The notes under the pieces were generated by a model. It was not told the DNA's origin and ran no database searches. It was given only the letters and a program-made list of their open reading frames with translations. The translations under genes and the position numbers were made by a program. From NCBI GenBank assembly GCA_017461585.1, contig JAFTYM010000035.1, positions 1 through 33,997 on the forward strand: a stretch of DNA of 33,997 nt. Direction: 5' to 3'. This DNA is from Oscillospiraceae bacterium (lineage in GTDB: Bacteria; Bacillota; Clostridia; Oscillospirales; Oscillospiraceae). Shown here one piece after another: positions 7,392-16,495 of this stretch (positions are counted from its first letter, which is position 1; each line of letters opens with the position of its first letter).

Positions 7392-10300
7392 ATGGCTAAA
7401 AGAACAGACATCAAAAAGATTCTTATTATCGGCTCCGGTCCTATTGTTATTGGCCAGGCTGCCGAGTTTGACTATGCGGGTACACAGGCTTGTCTTGCTC
7501 TTCGTGAAGAGGGCTACGAAGTCGTTCTTTGCAACTCCAACCCTGCTACCATTATGACTGATACAATCATTGCCGATAAGGTATATATGGAGCCCCTTAC
7601 TTTAGAATATGTGGCAAAAATCATTCGTCACGAGCGTCCTGATGCTATCATTCCCGGCATCGGCGGTCAGACAGGTCTTAACCTTGCCATGCAGCTGGAG
7701 AAGAAGGGTATTCTGAAGGAGTGCCGCGTCAAGCTTCTGGGTACTTCCAGCGCATCTATCGAGCGCGCAGAGGACCGCGAGATGTTCAAAGAGCTTTGCG
7801 AGTCTATCGGCGAGCCTGTTATTCCTTCTGAAATCACATACTCTCTTGAAGAGGCAAAGGCGGCAGCAAACCGCATCGGCTACCCCGTTGTTCTTCGTCC
7901 CGCTTTCACTCTCGGCGGCACAGGCGGTGGCTTTGCCTATAATGACGAAGAGCTTATGGAGATCGGCGTAAACGCCTTTAATCTCTCTCCCGTGGGTCAG
8001 GTTCTTATCGAAAAGTCCGTTAAGGGCTACAAGGAGATCGAGTTTGAGGTTATGCGTGACTCCAACGACCACGCAATCACCATCTGCGGCATGGAAAACA
8101 TCGACCCTGTCGGCGTTCACACAGGTGACTCCTGCGTTGTTGCTCCTATTATGACCTTAAGCAAAGAAGACGAGAAGATGCTGAACGACTCTGCTATCAA
8201 GCTTATCCGAGAGCTGAAGATCGAGGGCGGCTGCAACGTTCAGTTTGCCTTAAATCCCAACTCATCCGAGTACTACCTTATCGAGGTAAACCCCAGAGTT
8301 TCCCGTTCTTCCGCGCTGGCTTCCAAGGCTTCCGGTTATCCCATCGCCCGCGTTACAGCAAAGATCGCTGTAGGTATGGCTCTTGAGGAAATCCAGATCG
8401 CCAACACAAACGCAGCTTTCGAGCCCAAGCTGGATTATGTAATCGCAAAGCTTCCCCGCTTCCCCTTCGATAAGTTTGCATCTGCAACCAACAAGCTGGG
8501 CACACAGATGAAGGCAACAGGCGAGGTCATGGGTATCGGTTCCAACCTTGAAGAGGCTCTTTTAAAGGGTATCCGCTCTCTGGAGATCGGTGCAAACCAC
8601 ATGTACCTGTCCAAGTTTGACAACATGGGTCCCGATGAGCTTTTAGAGTACATCTCCGAGTTCCGCTCCGACAATATTTTCGCAATTGCAGAGCTTATCT
8701 ACCACGGTGTTTCTGTTGAAAAGATCCACGAAGTTACACAGATCACTCCTTATTTCCTTGAGACTATCAAGAACATCATTGACATGGAAGAGCAGCTTCG
8801 TGTAAGACGCGATGCAGAAATTCTGACTACTGCAAAAAAGATGGGCTTCAGCGATAAGTACATCGCACGTCTGTGGAAGAGCACAGAGCTGGATGTATAC
8901 AATATGCGCAAGGAACTGAATCTGTTCCCCGTGTTCAAGATGGTTGACACCTGCCATACAGGCGCATACATTCCTTACTTCTACTCCTCCTACACAGGAG
9001 AAAACGCATCCCGTCTTACAGATAAGAAGAAAATTATCGTTCTCGGTGCAGGTCCTATCCGTATCGGTCAGGGTGTTGAGTTCGACTACTCCACCGTTCA
9101 CGCTGTTATGACCATCAAGAACGCAGGCTATGAGGCTATTATCATCAACAACAACCCCGAGACGGTTTCCACAGACTACACCACAGCAGACAAGCTGTAT
9201 TTCGAGCCTCTCACTCCCGAAGATGTTATGAACATCGTTGAGTTTGAAAAGCCCGAAGGTGTTATCGCTTCCCTCGGCGGACAGACAGCGATCAACCTTG
9301 CACAGCCTCTCCACGACCGCGGCGTAAAGATCATCGGCACAGACTGTGAAGCTATTGACCGCGCAGAAGACAGAAATGCTTTCGAAAACCTGCTTAATGA
9401 GCTGAACATTCCCCGTGCAAAGGGCAAGGCTGTTACAAACATGGAAGACGGTATTGCAGCAGCTGCTGATATCGGCTATCCCGTTCTCGTCCGTCCTTCC
9501 TTCGTTCTCGGCGGACGTGCAATGCAGATCGTTGCAAACGAAGAGCAGCTTCGCCACTATCTGAGAACTGCCGTTGAGATCGACGAGGATAAGCCCGTTC
9601 TGGTTGACAAGTACATTCAGGGACGTGAGGTTGAGATCGACGCTATCTGCGACGGCCGCAACGTATTTGTTCCCGGTATTATGGAGCTTATCGAGCGCAC
9701 AGGTGTTCACTCCGGTGACTCTATCTCCGTATATCCTCCCTTCTCCATCTCCAACAAGGTAAAGGGCATCATTCTCCAGTATGCAAAGAAGCTGGGTCTT
9801 GGTATCGGCATCGTCGGTCTGTTCAACATTCAGTTTATCGTTGACGACAACGACAACGTATATATCATCGAGGTCAACCCCCGTTCTTCCCGTACTGTTC
9901 CCTTCCTTTCAAAGGCAACAGGTTACTCTCTTGCAGACATTGCAACAGAGGTAATTCTGGGTAAGAGCCTTAAAGAGCAGGGCTTCTTCGACATCTATCC
10001 CGAAGAGTCCGAGCGCTGGTATGTAAAGGCTCCCGTATTCTCCTTCAACAAGATCCGCGGTCTTGATGCTTACCTCTCTCCAGAAATGAAGTCCACAGGT
10101 GAAGCAATCGGTTATGACAATACAATGACCCGTGCCGTTTACAAGGCACTTCAGGCTTCCGGCATGCACCTGCAGAACTACGGTACTGTATTCTGCACGA
10201 TCGCAGACAAGGATAAGGAAGAGGCTCTGCCCCTTATCCGCAGATTCTACAAGCTGGGCTTCAATATCGAGGCTACATCAGGTACCGCAAACTTCCTCAA

Positions 10301-10559
10301 GAAGAACGGTATCCGCACACATACAGTAGCTAAAGTAAGCGAGGGAAGCGACGAAATTCCCAACCTGCTGCGTCAGGGTCACATTGCTTACTTCATCAAC
10401 ACAAAGGATCCCAGTGCTACAGGCGATACTGACGGCTCTATGCTGCGTCAGATTGCAACGGAGTATAACGTAACTATGTTTACTTCTCTGGACACCGTAG
10501 ATGCTCTGCTGGATGTTCTTGAAGAGACAACACTTACAATTTCAACAATTAACGCATAA
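7392..10559 (+). CDS. carB: Carbamoyl-phosphate synthetase large subunit
   Basis: This 1055-residue protein makes carbamoyl phosphate from bicarbonate, ammonia and two ATP. It has the expected internal duplication: a first synthetase half starting with LIIGSGPIVIGQAAEFDYAG, a linking oligomerisation region around residues 400-540, a second half starting with VLGAGPIRIGQGVEFDYS, and a C-terminal MGS-like allosteric domain from about residue 930. ATP-grasp signatures such as EVNPRVSRSSALASKASGYP and EVNPRSSRTVPFLSKATGYS are present in both halves. AGGAGGT lies 9 nt before the ATG. The glutaminase subunit gene carA, which normally adjoins carB, is not here: pyrC lies 50 nt upstream and pyrK 63 nt downstream. 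The enzyme must use a CarA encoded elsewhere or free ammonia. Confidence 0.98.
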   Translation: MAKRTDIKKILIIGSGPIVIGQAAEFDYAGTQACLALREEGYEVVLCNSNPATIMTDTIIADKVYMEPLTLEYVAKIIRHERPDAIIPGIGGQTGLNLAMQLEKKGILKECRVKLLGTSSASIERAEDREMFKELCESIGEPVIPSEITYSLEEAKAAANRIGYPVVLRPAFTLGGTGGGFAYNDEELMEIGVNAFNLSPVGQVLIEKSVKGYKEIEFEVMRDSNDHAITICGMENIDPVGVHTGDSCVVAPIMTLSKEDEKMLNDSAIKLIRELKIEGGCNVQFALNPNSSEYYLIEVNPRVSRSSALASKASGYPIARVTAKIAVGMALEEIQIANTNAAFEPKLDYVIAKLPRFPFDKFASATNKLGTQMKATGEVMGIGSNLEEALLKGIRSLEIGANHMYLSKFDNMGPDELLEYISEFRSDNIFAIAELIYHGVSVEKIHEVTQITPYFLETIKNIIDMEEQLRVRRDAEILTTAKKMGFSDKYIARLWKSTELDVYNMRKELNLFPVFKMVDTCHTGAYIPYFYSSYTGENASRLTDKKKIIVLGAGPIRIGQGVEFDYSTVHAVMTIKNAGYEAIIINNNPETVSTDYTTADKLYFEPLTPEDVMNIVEFEKPEGVIASLGGQTAINLAQPLHDRGVKIIGTDCEAIDRAEDRNAFENLLNELNIPRAKGKAVTNMEDGIAAAADIGYPVLVRPSFVLGGRAMQIVANEEQLRHYLRTAVEIDEDKPVLVDKYIQGREVEIDAICDGRNVFVPGIMELIERTGVHSGDSISVYPPFSISNKVKGIILQYAKKLGLGIGIVGLFNIQFIVDDNDNVYIIEVNPRSSRTVPFLSKATGYSLADIATEVILGKSLKEQGFFDIYPEESERWYVKAPVFSFNKIRGLDAYLSPEMKSTGEAIGYDNTMTRAVYKALQASGMHLQNYGTVFCTIADKDKEEALPLIRRFYKLGFNIEATSGTANFLKKNGIRTHTVAKVSEGSDEIPNLLRQGHIAYFINTKDPSATGDTDGSMLRQIATEYNVTMFTSLDTVDALLDVLEETTLTISTINA

Positions 10560-10570
10560 AAAAGAACTAA

Positions 10571-10597
10571 TAAGGGGAAGGTCTGACCTTCCCCTTA
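10571..10597 (+). other. Intercistronic hairpin between carB and pyrK
   Basis: TAAGGGGAAGGTC is followed, after one base, by its exact reverse complement, giving a stem of about 11 bp once loop geometry is allowed for. No T-run follows, so it is not a classical terminator. It could protect the 3' end of a pyrC-carB mRNA or act as a processing or partial-termination site that sets carB apart from the downstream genes. Confidence 0.75.
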
Positions 10598-10622
10598 TGA
10601 TAAATACAGTAAAGGAGAGACC

Positions 10623-11360
10623 ATGAAACAAAATGTTTTTGAGATCCTCAGCAACACAGCGCTGACGGACTCTGTTTATAAAATGATTCTGACCGGTGAT
10701 ACATCCGATATTACAAACTGCGGTCAGTTTGTGAATATTCAGCTTGAAGGCATGTTCCTGCGCCGCCCCATCTCTGTATGCGATTATGACGAGAAGACGC
10801 TTACTCTTGTCTACAAGGTAGTAGGCAAGGGTACTGAGGCTATGTCCAAAATGGAAAGTGGCACAAAGCTGGACATCCTCACAGGTCTGGGTAACGGATA
10901 TGACCTGTCAAGCGCCGGGGACAAGCCTGTCCTTTTGGGAGGCGGTGTCGGCGTTCCCCCTATGTACAACCTTGCAAAGAAGCTTTCTGCCATGGGCAAG
11001 GAAGTAAATGTAATCCTCGGCTTCAACACCGCTGCGGAAATTTTCTACGAGGAAGAGTTTAAGGCTCTGGGCTGCAGCGTAACAGTTACAACAGTAGACG
11101 GCAGCTACGGCCTAAAAGGCTTTGTGACCAACGCTTTGGAGAAGCTGGACTATACATATTTCTATACCTGCGGACCTGAGCCTATGCTCAAAGCTGTCCA
11201 CAAGGCATCTAAAACATCAGGTCAGATGAGCTTTGAAGAGCGCATGGGCTGCGGCTTCGGCGCCTGCATGGGCTGCTCCTGCAAGACACTTACAGGATAT
11301 AAGCGCATCTGCAAGGAAGGTCCTGTTATGAAGAAGGAGGAGATTTTATGGGAAGCTTAA
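10623..11360 (+). CDS. pyrK: Dihydroorotate dehydrogenase B, electron-transfer subunit
   Basis: This 245-residue flavin and iron-sulfur subunit passes electrons from the PyrD catalytic subunit to NAD. The FAD-binding RRPIS motif is at 47-51, the nucleotide-binding GGGVGVPPMYNLAK segment is in the middle, and the C-terminal [2Fe-2S] cluster ligands fit Cys210, Cys215, Cys218 and Cys230 (an extra Cys220 is also present). AAAGGAGAG precedes the ATG. It overlaps pyrD by 13 nt, which implies coupled translation of the two subunits. Confidence 0.97.
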   Translation: MKQNVFEILSNTALTDSVYKMILTGDTSDITNCGQFVNIQLEGMFLRRPISVCDYDEKTLTLVYKVVGKGTEAMSKMESGTKLDILTGLGNGYDLSSAGDKPVLLGGGVGVPPMYNLAKKLSAMGKEVNVILGFNTAAEIFYEEEFKALGCSVTVTTVDGSYGLKGFVTNALEKLDYTYFYTCGPEPMLKAVHKASKTSGQMSFEERMGCGFGACMGCSCKTLTGYKRICKEGPVMKKEEILWEA

Positions 11361-12259
11361 ATGTTAATCTCTGCGGAATTGAACTTTCAAATCCCGTAAT
11401 TCCCGCCTCAGGCACTTTCGGCTTCGGCTATGAATTTGCAGAGCTCTATGATATTAACGAGCTGGGCACATTCTCCTTCAAGGGCACAACGAGAGATCCC
11501 CGCTTCGGCAACCCCACACCCAGAATTGCAGAGTGTTACAGCGGCATGATAAACGCTGTCGGTCTGCAGAATCCCGGTGTTGAAAAGGTTATCTCCGAAG
11601 AGCTGCCCCGTCTTAAGCCCTGCTTTAACAAGCCTGTTATGGCAAACGTTTCCGGATTTTCCGTTGAAGATTACGCCTACACCTGCGAAAAGCTGGACAA
11701 AGAGGAACAGGTAGGCTGGCTGGAAGTCAACATCTCCTGCCCCAACGTACACGGCGGCGGCATGAGCTTCGGCACACAGCCCTCCGCTGCTTTTGAGGTA
11801 ACAAAAGCCGTCAAGGCAGTTACCACAAAACCTGTAATCATCAAGCTTTCTCCCAATGTCACAGACATTGTTTCCATCGCAAAGGCCTGTGAAGAGGCAG
11901 GTGCTGACGGTATCAGCCTTATCAACACACTTCTGGGCATGCGCATTGACCTTAGAACACGCAAGCCCGTTATCGCAAACAAAATGGGCGGTTTCTCCGG
12001 TCCTGCAATTTTTCCTGTGGCTGTGAGAATGGTGTATCAGGTGGCAAATGCCGTAAAAATCCCTGTTGTGGGCATGGGCGGCGTTTCTACAGCCGAAGAC
12101 GTAATCGAAATGATGCTGGCAGGTGCAACTGCTGTTGAGGTGGGTGCTGCAAACCTTGTAAATCCCTACGCCTGCCGCGATATTATCCGTGACCTTCCCC
12201 GCGTTATGGAAAAATACGGAATTGAAAATTTAAGTGATATAATAGGAGGCGTAAAATAA
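11348..12259 (+). CDS. pyrD: Dihydroorotate dehydrogenase, class 1B catalytic subunit
   Basis: This 303-residue FMN enzyme oxidises dihydroorotate to orotate in the cytosol. Class 1 is shown by the active-site cysteine Cys131 in NISCPNVHGGG, where class 2 enzymes have serine. INTLLGMRIDLRTRKP and the GMGGVSTAEDVIEMMLAGA phosphate-binding region are also present. The adjacent, overlapping pyrK makes it class 1B (NAD-dependent). GGAGGAG lies 5 nt before the ATG, inside the end of pyrK. Its stop codon shares one base with the pyrF start (TAATG). Confidence 0.97.
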   Translation: MGSLNVNLCGIELSNPVIPASGTFGFGYEFAELYDINELGTFSFKGTTRDPRFGNPTPRIAECYSGMINAVGLQNPGVEKVISEELPRLKPCFNKPVMANVSGFSVEDYAYTCEKLDKEEQVGWLEVNISCPNVHGGGMSFGTQPSAAFEVTKAVKAVTTKPVIIKLSPNVTDIVSIAKACEEAGADGISLINTLLGMRIDLRTRKPVIANKMGGFSGPAIFPVAVRMVYQVANAVKIPVVGMGGVSTAEDVIEMMLAGATAVEVGAANLVNPYACRDIIRDLPRVMEKYGIENLSDIIGGVK

Positions 12260-12963
12260 TGGGAAAAGACGTAATTGTTGCATGTGACTTTGCTTCCGCT
12301 GAAGCCACATTTGCATTCCTTGACAAGTTTGCAGGCTGCGAACGCAAGCCCTTTGTAAAGATCGGTATGGAGCTTTATTATGCGGAAGGTCCTGCTATCG
12401 TTAAAGAGATCAAGGCTCGCGGTCATAAGATTTTCCTTGACCTGAAGCTTCACGATATTCCCAACACAGTAAAGAAGGCTATGGCAGTTCTGTCCGGCCT
12501 TGATGTTGACATTACAAACCTTCACGCAGCAGGTGCTACAGCTATGATGCAGGGCGCACTTGAAGGACTTACCAGACCCGACGGCACACGTCCTCTGCTT
12601 ATTGCCGTTACACAGCTTACATCTACCGACCAGGAGACATTGGAGCGCGATATTCTCATAAACCGTCCCATTGACGAGGTTGTTATGAGCTACGCTGAGA
12701 CAGCAAAGAACACAGGTCTTGACGGTGTTGTATGCTCACCTCTGGAAGCCGGCAAGGTGCACGAGCGCTGCGGCGAGAAGTTCCTCACAATCACTCCCGG
12801 TGTTCGTTTTGCAGACGGAGACATCGGGGACCAGAAGCGCGTTATGACTCCTGCTGCAGCGCGTGAGATCGGCTCTGACTATATCGTTGTGGGCCGTCCC
12901 ATCACACAGGCAGCAGATCCAGTTGCAGCTTATGAGCGCTGCGTGGCAGAGTTTTGTGACTAA
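12259..12963 (+). CDS. pyrF: Orotidine 5'-phosphate decarboxylase
   Basis: This 234-residue TIM-barrel enzyme converts OMP to UMP, the last step of the pathway. The catalytic tetrad is visible: Lys34 in KIGMEL, and Asp61, Lys63 and Asp66 in DLKLHDIPNT. Length and motif placement fit the bacterial type-1 family. The C-terminal phosphate-gripper region VGRPITQAADPVAAY is intact. It starts on the last base of pyrD and is followed by a 29-nt gap before pyrE. Confidence 0.97.
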   Translation: MGKDVIVACDFASAEATFAFLDKFAGCERKPFVKIGMELYYAEGPAIVKEIKARGHKIFLDLKLHDIPNTVKKAMAVLSGLDVDITNLHAAGATAMMQGALEGLTRPDGTRPLLIAVTQLTSTDQETLERDILINRPIDEVVMSYAETAKNTGLDGVVCSPLEAGKVHERCGEKFLTITPGVRFADGDIGDQKRVMTPAAAREIGSDYIVVGRPITQAADPVAAYERCVAEFCD

Positions 12964-12992
12964 ATATTACTAATCGACAGGAGATTGAAATC

Positions 12993-13646
12993 ATGGAAGC
13001 TTACAAAAGAGAGTTTATTGAGTTTCTGCAGGGTGCAGGAGTTTTGAAGTTTGGCGACTTTACAGCAAAGTCCGGCCGTAAGATCCCCTATTTTATCAAC
13101 GCAGGTATGATAAAGACAGGCGACCAGATCACCAGAATGGGTGAGTTTTATGCAAAGGCTTACTTTGAGAAGCTTGGCAAAAAGGCAGCAGTACTCTACG
13201 GACCTGCTTACAAGGGAATTTCCCTCTCCATTTCCGCTGCCGTTGCTCTTTCCAAGGAAGGACTTAACGTACCCTTCTTCTTTAACCGCAAGGAAGTAAA
13301 GGACCACGGCGAGGGCGGCACATTCGTCGGCTACATACCCGAAGCAGGTGAAGAGATCGTCATCATCGAGGACGTTATCACCGCAGGTACTGCTATCCGT
13401 GAGTCTATGGAGATCTTAAGCCACCTTGAGGGCACAAAGGTCATCGCAACCTTCATCATGGTTGACCGCAAGGAAAAGGGTCAGGGCGAGAAGGGCGCAA
13501 TGCAGGAGATCGAGGAGCAGTTTAACTTCCCCGTATACTCCGTTGTAGATGTGTATGACATCATCGAGTACCTTGAAGAGGATCCCGCAAATGAGGAAAA
13601 CGTTACACGTATCAAGAACTATCTTGCTGTGAATGGAGCAAAATAA
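12993..13646 (+). CDS. pyrE: Orotate phosphoribosyltransferase
   Basis: This 217-residue enzyme joins orotate with PRPP to give OMP. The PRPP-binding loop [11 protein letters not shown] is at about residues 124-134. The catalytic flexible loop residues Lys100, Lys103 and His105 are in [19 protein letters not shown] precedes the start by 10 nt. Its TAA overlaps the pyrB ATG by one base. Confidence 0.97.
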   Translation: MEAYKREFIEFLQGAGVLKFGDFTAKSGRKIPYFINAGMIKTGDQITRMGEFYAKAYFEKLGKKAAVLYGPAYKGISLSISAAVALSKEGLNVPFFFNRKEVKDHGEGGTFVGYIPEAGEEIVIIEDVITAGTAIRESMEILSHLEGTKVIATFIMVDRKEKGQGEKGAMQEIEEQFNFPVYSVVDVYDIIEYLEEDPANEENVTRIKNYLAVNGAK

Positions 13647-14563
13647 TGAGAAATCTGATGAATATTACCGATCTGACCGTTGAAGAGATCGACGAGCTGA
13701 TCGCAGTTGCAGAGGACATTATTGCAAACCCTGTAAAATATCAGGATGCATGTAACCACAAGCTGCTGGCAACCCTGTTCTTTGAGCCCCCCACCCGTAC
13801 ACGTCTCAGCGTTGAGTCTGCGATGCACCGTCTGGGCGGCTCTGTTGTCGGTTTCAGCGAGGCATCTTCATCCTCTTCCGCAAAAGGAGAGAGCCTGGCT
13901 GACACGATCAAAGTAGTTGGCGGCTATGCCGATATTATTGCTATGCGCCACCCCAAAGAGGGTGCGCCTGTGGTAGCTGCAAGATATGCGGGCGTACCTG
14001 TTATCAATGCAGGTGACGGTGCCCATAACCACCCCACACAGACACTTACAGACCTGCTCACCATCTGGCGCGCAAAGAAGCGCCTGAACAACCTGACTGT
14101 CGGTCTTTGCGGCGACCTGAAGTTCGGACGCACAGTCCACTCTCTGGTGGGCGCTATGGCGCGTTACACAGGCATCAAGTTTGTGTTTATCGCACCCGAG
14201 GAGCTGAAGTTCCCCCGTTATATCATCGAGGACGAGCTGGACAGCCGCGGAATTCCCTACAAAGAGGTTTCCACAATGGAAGAGGTTATGGAAGAGCTGG
14301 ATGTGCTTTACATGACAAGAGTTCAGAAAGAACGCTTTTTCAACGAGGCTGACTATATCCGCCTGAAGGACACATATATTCTCACTCCCGAAAAGCTTGT
14401 TCCCGCAAAAGAGGATCTTACCATTATGCATCCGCTGCCCCGTGTAAACGAAATCAGCACAGCTGTGGACGATGACCCCAGAGCGTGGTATTTCAGACAG
14501 GCTAAAAACGGCATGTTTATACGCATGGCGCTGATTTTAAAGATGCTGGAGGTAACTGTATGA
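13646..14563 (+). CDS. pyrB: Aspartate carbamoyltransferase catalytic chain
   Basis: This 305-residue chain condenses carbamoyl phosphate with aspartate, the committed step. Family motifs are strong: [12 protein letters not shown] with the 80s-loop lysine, [38 protein letters not shown] and HPLPRVNEI. One feature is odd. The carbamoyl-phosphate motif, normally S-T-R-T-R, reads P-T-R-T-R with Pro49 in the position of the phosphate-binding serine (Ser52 in E. coli). The codons are unambiguous (CCC CCC ACC CGT). The gene overlaps pyrI by 4 nt, consistent with a class B PyrB6-PyrI6 holoenzyme. Confidence 0.97.
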   Translation: MRNLMNITDLTVEEIDELIAVAEDIIANPVKYQDACNHKLLATLFFEPPTRTRLSVESAMHRLGGSVVGFSEASSSSSAKGESLADTIKVVGGYADIIAMRHPKEGAPVVAARYAGVPVINAGDGAHNHPTQTLTDLLTIWRAKKRLNNLTVGLCGDLKFGRTVHSLVGAMARYTGIKFVFIAPEELKFPRYIIEDELDSRGIPYKEVSTMEEVMEELDVLYMTRVQKERFFNEADYIRLKDTYILTPEKLVPAKEDLTIMHPLPRVNEISTAVDDDPRAWYFRQAKNGMFIRMALILKMLEVTV

Positions 14564-14976
14564 GAATCGGACACATCGAAAACGGCATAGTTCTTGACCA
14601 TATTACCGCAGGCAATGCCATGAATATTTATAATGTTCTTGGTCTTGGAAAGCTTGATTGTGCTGTGGCACTTATCAAAAATGCTTCCAGCCCCAAGATG
14701 GGAACAAAGGATATTATCAAGATCAGCACAAATCTGGACATTGACCTTGAGATTTTGGGTTATCTTGACCCCGGCATCACCGTTAACATCATCAAAGACG
14801 GTGTTGTGACAGAGAGAAAAACACTCACACTGCCCGAACGTGTTGTGGATGTTATCAAGTGCAAAAATCCCCGCTGCATCACTTCCGTAGAGCGCGATAT
14901 TAAACATGAATTTGTACTGACAGACCCTGTCAAAAAGATTTATCGCTGTGTTTACTGCGACCAGAGAGCAAAATAA
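14560..14976 (+). CDS. pyrI: Aspartate carbamoyltransferase regulatory chain
   Basis: This 138-residue protein is the nucleotide-binding regulatory chain that joins PyrB trimers and carries allosteric control. The C-terminal zinc site has the expected four cysteines, Cys101 and Cys106, then Cys130 and Cys133, in the pattern C-x4-C-x23-C-x2-C. The N-terminal half is the ferredoxin-like allosteric domain, which begins with the segment [10 protein letters not shown]. It overlaps pyrB by ATGA and is the last gene of the operon. Confidence 0.96.
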   Translation: MRIGHIENGIVLDHITAGNAMNIYNVLGLGKLDCAVALIKNASSPKMGTKDIIKISTNLDIDLEILGYLDPGITVNIIKDGVVTERKTLTLPERVVDVIKCKNPRCITSVERDIKHEFVLTDPVKKIYRCVYCDQRAK

Positions 14977-14986
14977 TAATTAAATG

Positions 14987-15024
14987 AAAAGGTCCTGAAA
15001 TCATATGATTTCAGGACCTTTTTT
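14987..15024. terminator. Bidirectional terminator between pyrI and the TPR-like gene
   Basis: A perfect palindrome (GGTCCTGAAATCAT and its complement, 14991-15018) is flanked by AAAA on the left and six T on the right. It ends the pyr transcript on the plus strand and, about 20 nt past its stop codon, the convergent minus-strand gene. Confidence 0.95.
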
Positions 15025-15041
15025 ATGGTTGAGGATTCTTT

Positions 15042-16340
15042 TTATTTGTATGGCTTGGACAGGAACTTGAGGATAACGAATACGATGATGGCCACGATGA
15101 AGTTGATGGAGAAGAGGATCGCCAGACCGAACATTATCAGCTGATACAACCTGATGTTTTTCTTGCCCACGATGCCGCTGGAATCTGTGAGTGTGCGGAT
15201 GTATGTGATGATAAGGGTGATAGCAAGCCAGATGAGGATGAGGACTACGCCGACGCCCTTGAAAATGTTGAACAGTCCGCCGAAGAAAATGCTGATTACG
15301 GATGCGAATACGATTGTGGGGATACATCTTACCGTGGAAGCCTGAGCGAAAAGTGTCAGGAACAGCTCAAAAAAGTCGCCTTTTGATGTGACTTTATCCG
15401 TCTCGGACAGAACGCCCATTTTGGAAACGTATGTGGGGCTGCTGTCAAGAGCGGGTGCTGTATCGTTCTGGTAGAGGTATGCGGTGTGGGGAAGCTGACC
15501 GCTCTTTCTGGAGCTGCGAAGGATGGCTCCGTACTTGGTGCACAGGGACTCAAACTCGTTGATGGTGGGAGAGAATGTGTCCTTCCAAGCGTTGAACTCT
15601 TCGTCTGTAAGAACGGCGTGAGCCTCGTCCTGAGCTGCACAGTAGTACCAGTCTGCAGCCAAAAGCATAGTTCTGTTGCCGTTTATGCAGTCTGCCATAC
15701 CGCAGGCAAGACCGCATCTTACCATAAGGGCATTGTGCTTCTGCCCCAAAAGGTCGAGGATTTCAGTTGCCTGCTTTGCGTTGTTGCGGATAATGTTGCA
15801 GGATGTCTCAACACGCTTTGTCTTCTCGTCGGGACCGAAGATGTGATAGTCGTGCATGTCGAAAGATGTAAGAGAGACATATTCGTCTCTGTCAACACCT
15901 GTGATCTCCTCCCAAAGTGTGGCACCGTTTAATGTGGTGCGCTCAATGTGTGTGGTTGTGGTGGTAAGGCGGTAAGCTGTTGTGAGACCTGCGGCGACAA
16001 TATGGTACTGCATATTGAAGCTGTGGGCAATCATCATGGCGCAGACGTTGCAGCTGTCTTTGTCGTTGCCGTGGTTGTTAATGAAGCTGAGGCTGTGACG
16101 GATAGCTGCGTCTGCCAGCGCAACGGCTCTCTGCTGTCCGCGGACAAGCTCTTCCGTCTGCTCGGAAGAGGATGCTGCGAGAGAAGTGTCTGTTGAAAGG
16201 CTGAAATAGCAGAGGGGAACATACAGCTCTGCATCTATGCTGCCCATCTCGGCGCCTTGTTTAAAATAAGGCAGGGCAGCTTCGTAATCTTCGCGGTCAA
16301 AAGCCTCCATGCCTTTGTCGAATAATTCATCGATGGTCAT
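15042..16340 (-). CDS. TPR/Sel1-like membrane protein of unknown function
   Basis: This 432-residue protein begins with a tetratricopeptide-like unit (residues ~3-45: FDKGMEAFDREDYEAALPYF, then a second helix pair with a Sel1-like AEMGSIDAELYVPLCYF). A long helical middle region follows without a motif I can name. Three hydrophobic segments occupy the last ~100 residues. The start at 16340 is chosen because GGGAGGT lies 8 nt upstream; the frame continues 19 codons further without a ribosome binding site and past the predicted promoter. It has no signal peptide, so the TPR part should be cytoplasmic. It is divergent from the MMPL gene and convergent with pyrI. Function unknown; a protein-interaction role is an inference from the repeat. 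Confidence 0.85.
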   Translation of the reverse strand: MTIDELFDKGMEAFDREDYEAALPYFKQGAEMGSIDAELYVPLCYFSLSTDTSLAASSSEQTEELVRGQQRAVALADAAIRHSLSFINNHGNDKDSCNVCAMMIAHSFNMQYHIVAAGLTTAYRLTTTTTHIERTTLNGATLWEEITGVDRDEYVSLTSFDMHDYHIFGPDEKTKRVETSCNIIRNNAKQATEILDLLGQKHNALMVRCGLACGMADCINGNRTMLLAADWYYCAAQDEAHAVLTDEEFNAWKDTFSPTINEFESLCTKYGAILRSSRKSGQLPHTAYLYQNDTAPALDSSPTYVSKMGVLSETDKVTSKGDFFELFLTLFAQASTVRCIPTIVFASVISIFFGGLFNIFKGVGVVLILIWLAITLIITYIRTLTDSSGIVGKKNIRLYQLIMFGLAILFSINFIVAIIVFVILKFLSKPYK

Positions 16341-16385
16341 GTTTTTACCTCCCGTTTTATATTTTGCAGGAAATTGCTTGCAAAC

Positions 16386-16413
16386 ATTATACAGCAAAGA
16401 ATTTTAAATTCAA
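16386..16413 (-). promoter_or_regulatory. Promoter of the TPR-like gene
   Basis: On the minus strand TTGAAT (16408-16413), a 16-nt spacer and TATAAT (16386-16391) form a good sigma-A promoter about 46 nt upstream of the start codon. Confidence 0.7.
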
Positions 16414-16450
16414 GCTGTGCAAAATTATATAATTCAAAGATTGTTAACGA

Positions 16451-16479
16451 TTGAAATACATTGCAGATGTTATTATAAT
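16451..16479 (+). promoter_or_regulatory. Promoter of the MMPL-GLUG operon
   Basis: TTGAAA (16451-16456), a 17-nt spacer and TATAAT (16474-16479) make a near-consensus promoter, with the start of transcription expected near 16486. An octamer TAACGATT occurs at 16445-16452, touching the -35, and again at 16484-16491, at the start site, which suggests a regulator spanning the promoter. Confidence 0.8.
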
Positions 16480-16480
16480 T

Positions 16481-16495
16481 AGATAACGATTATCA
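16481..16495. promoter_or_regulatory. Fur-box-like palindromic operator candidate
   Basis: The sequence AGATAACGATTATCA agrees with the 7-1-7 Fur consensus TGATAATNATTATCA at 12 of 14 defined positions. It contains the dyad GATAA-CGA-TTATC. It covers the predicted transcription start of the MMPL operon, where a bound repressor would block initiation. Assignment to Fur rather than another FUR-family or unrelated repressor is inference. Confidence 0.45.

Noticed and set aside
15486-15932. Plus-strand open frame opposite the TPR-like gene, and many other long frames opposite the pyr, fab and acc genes
   Set aside because: They lack ribosome binding sites and family motifs and are antisense by-products of biased codon use in the real genes.
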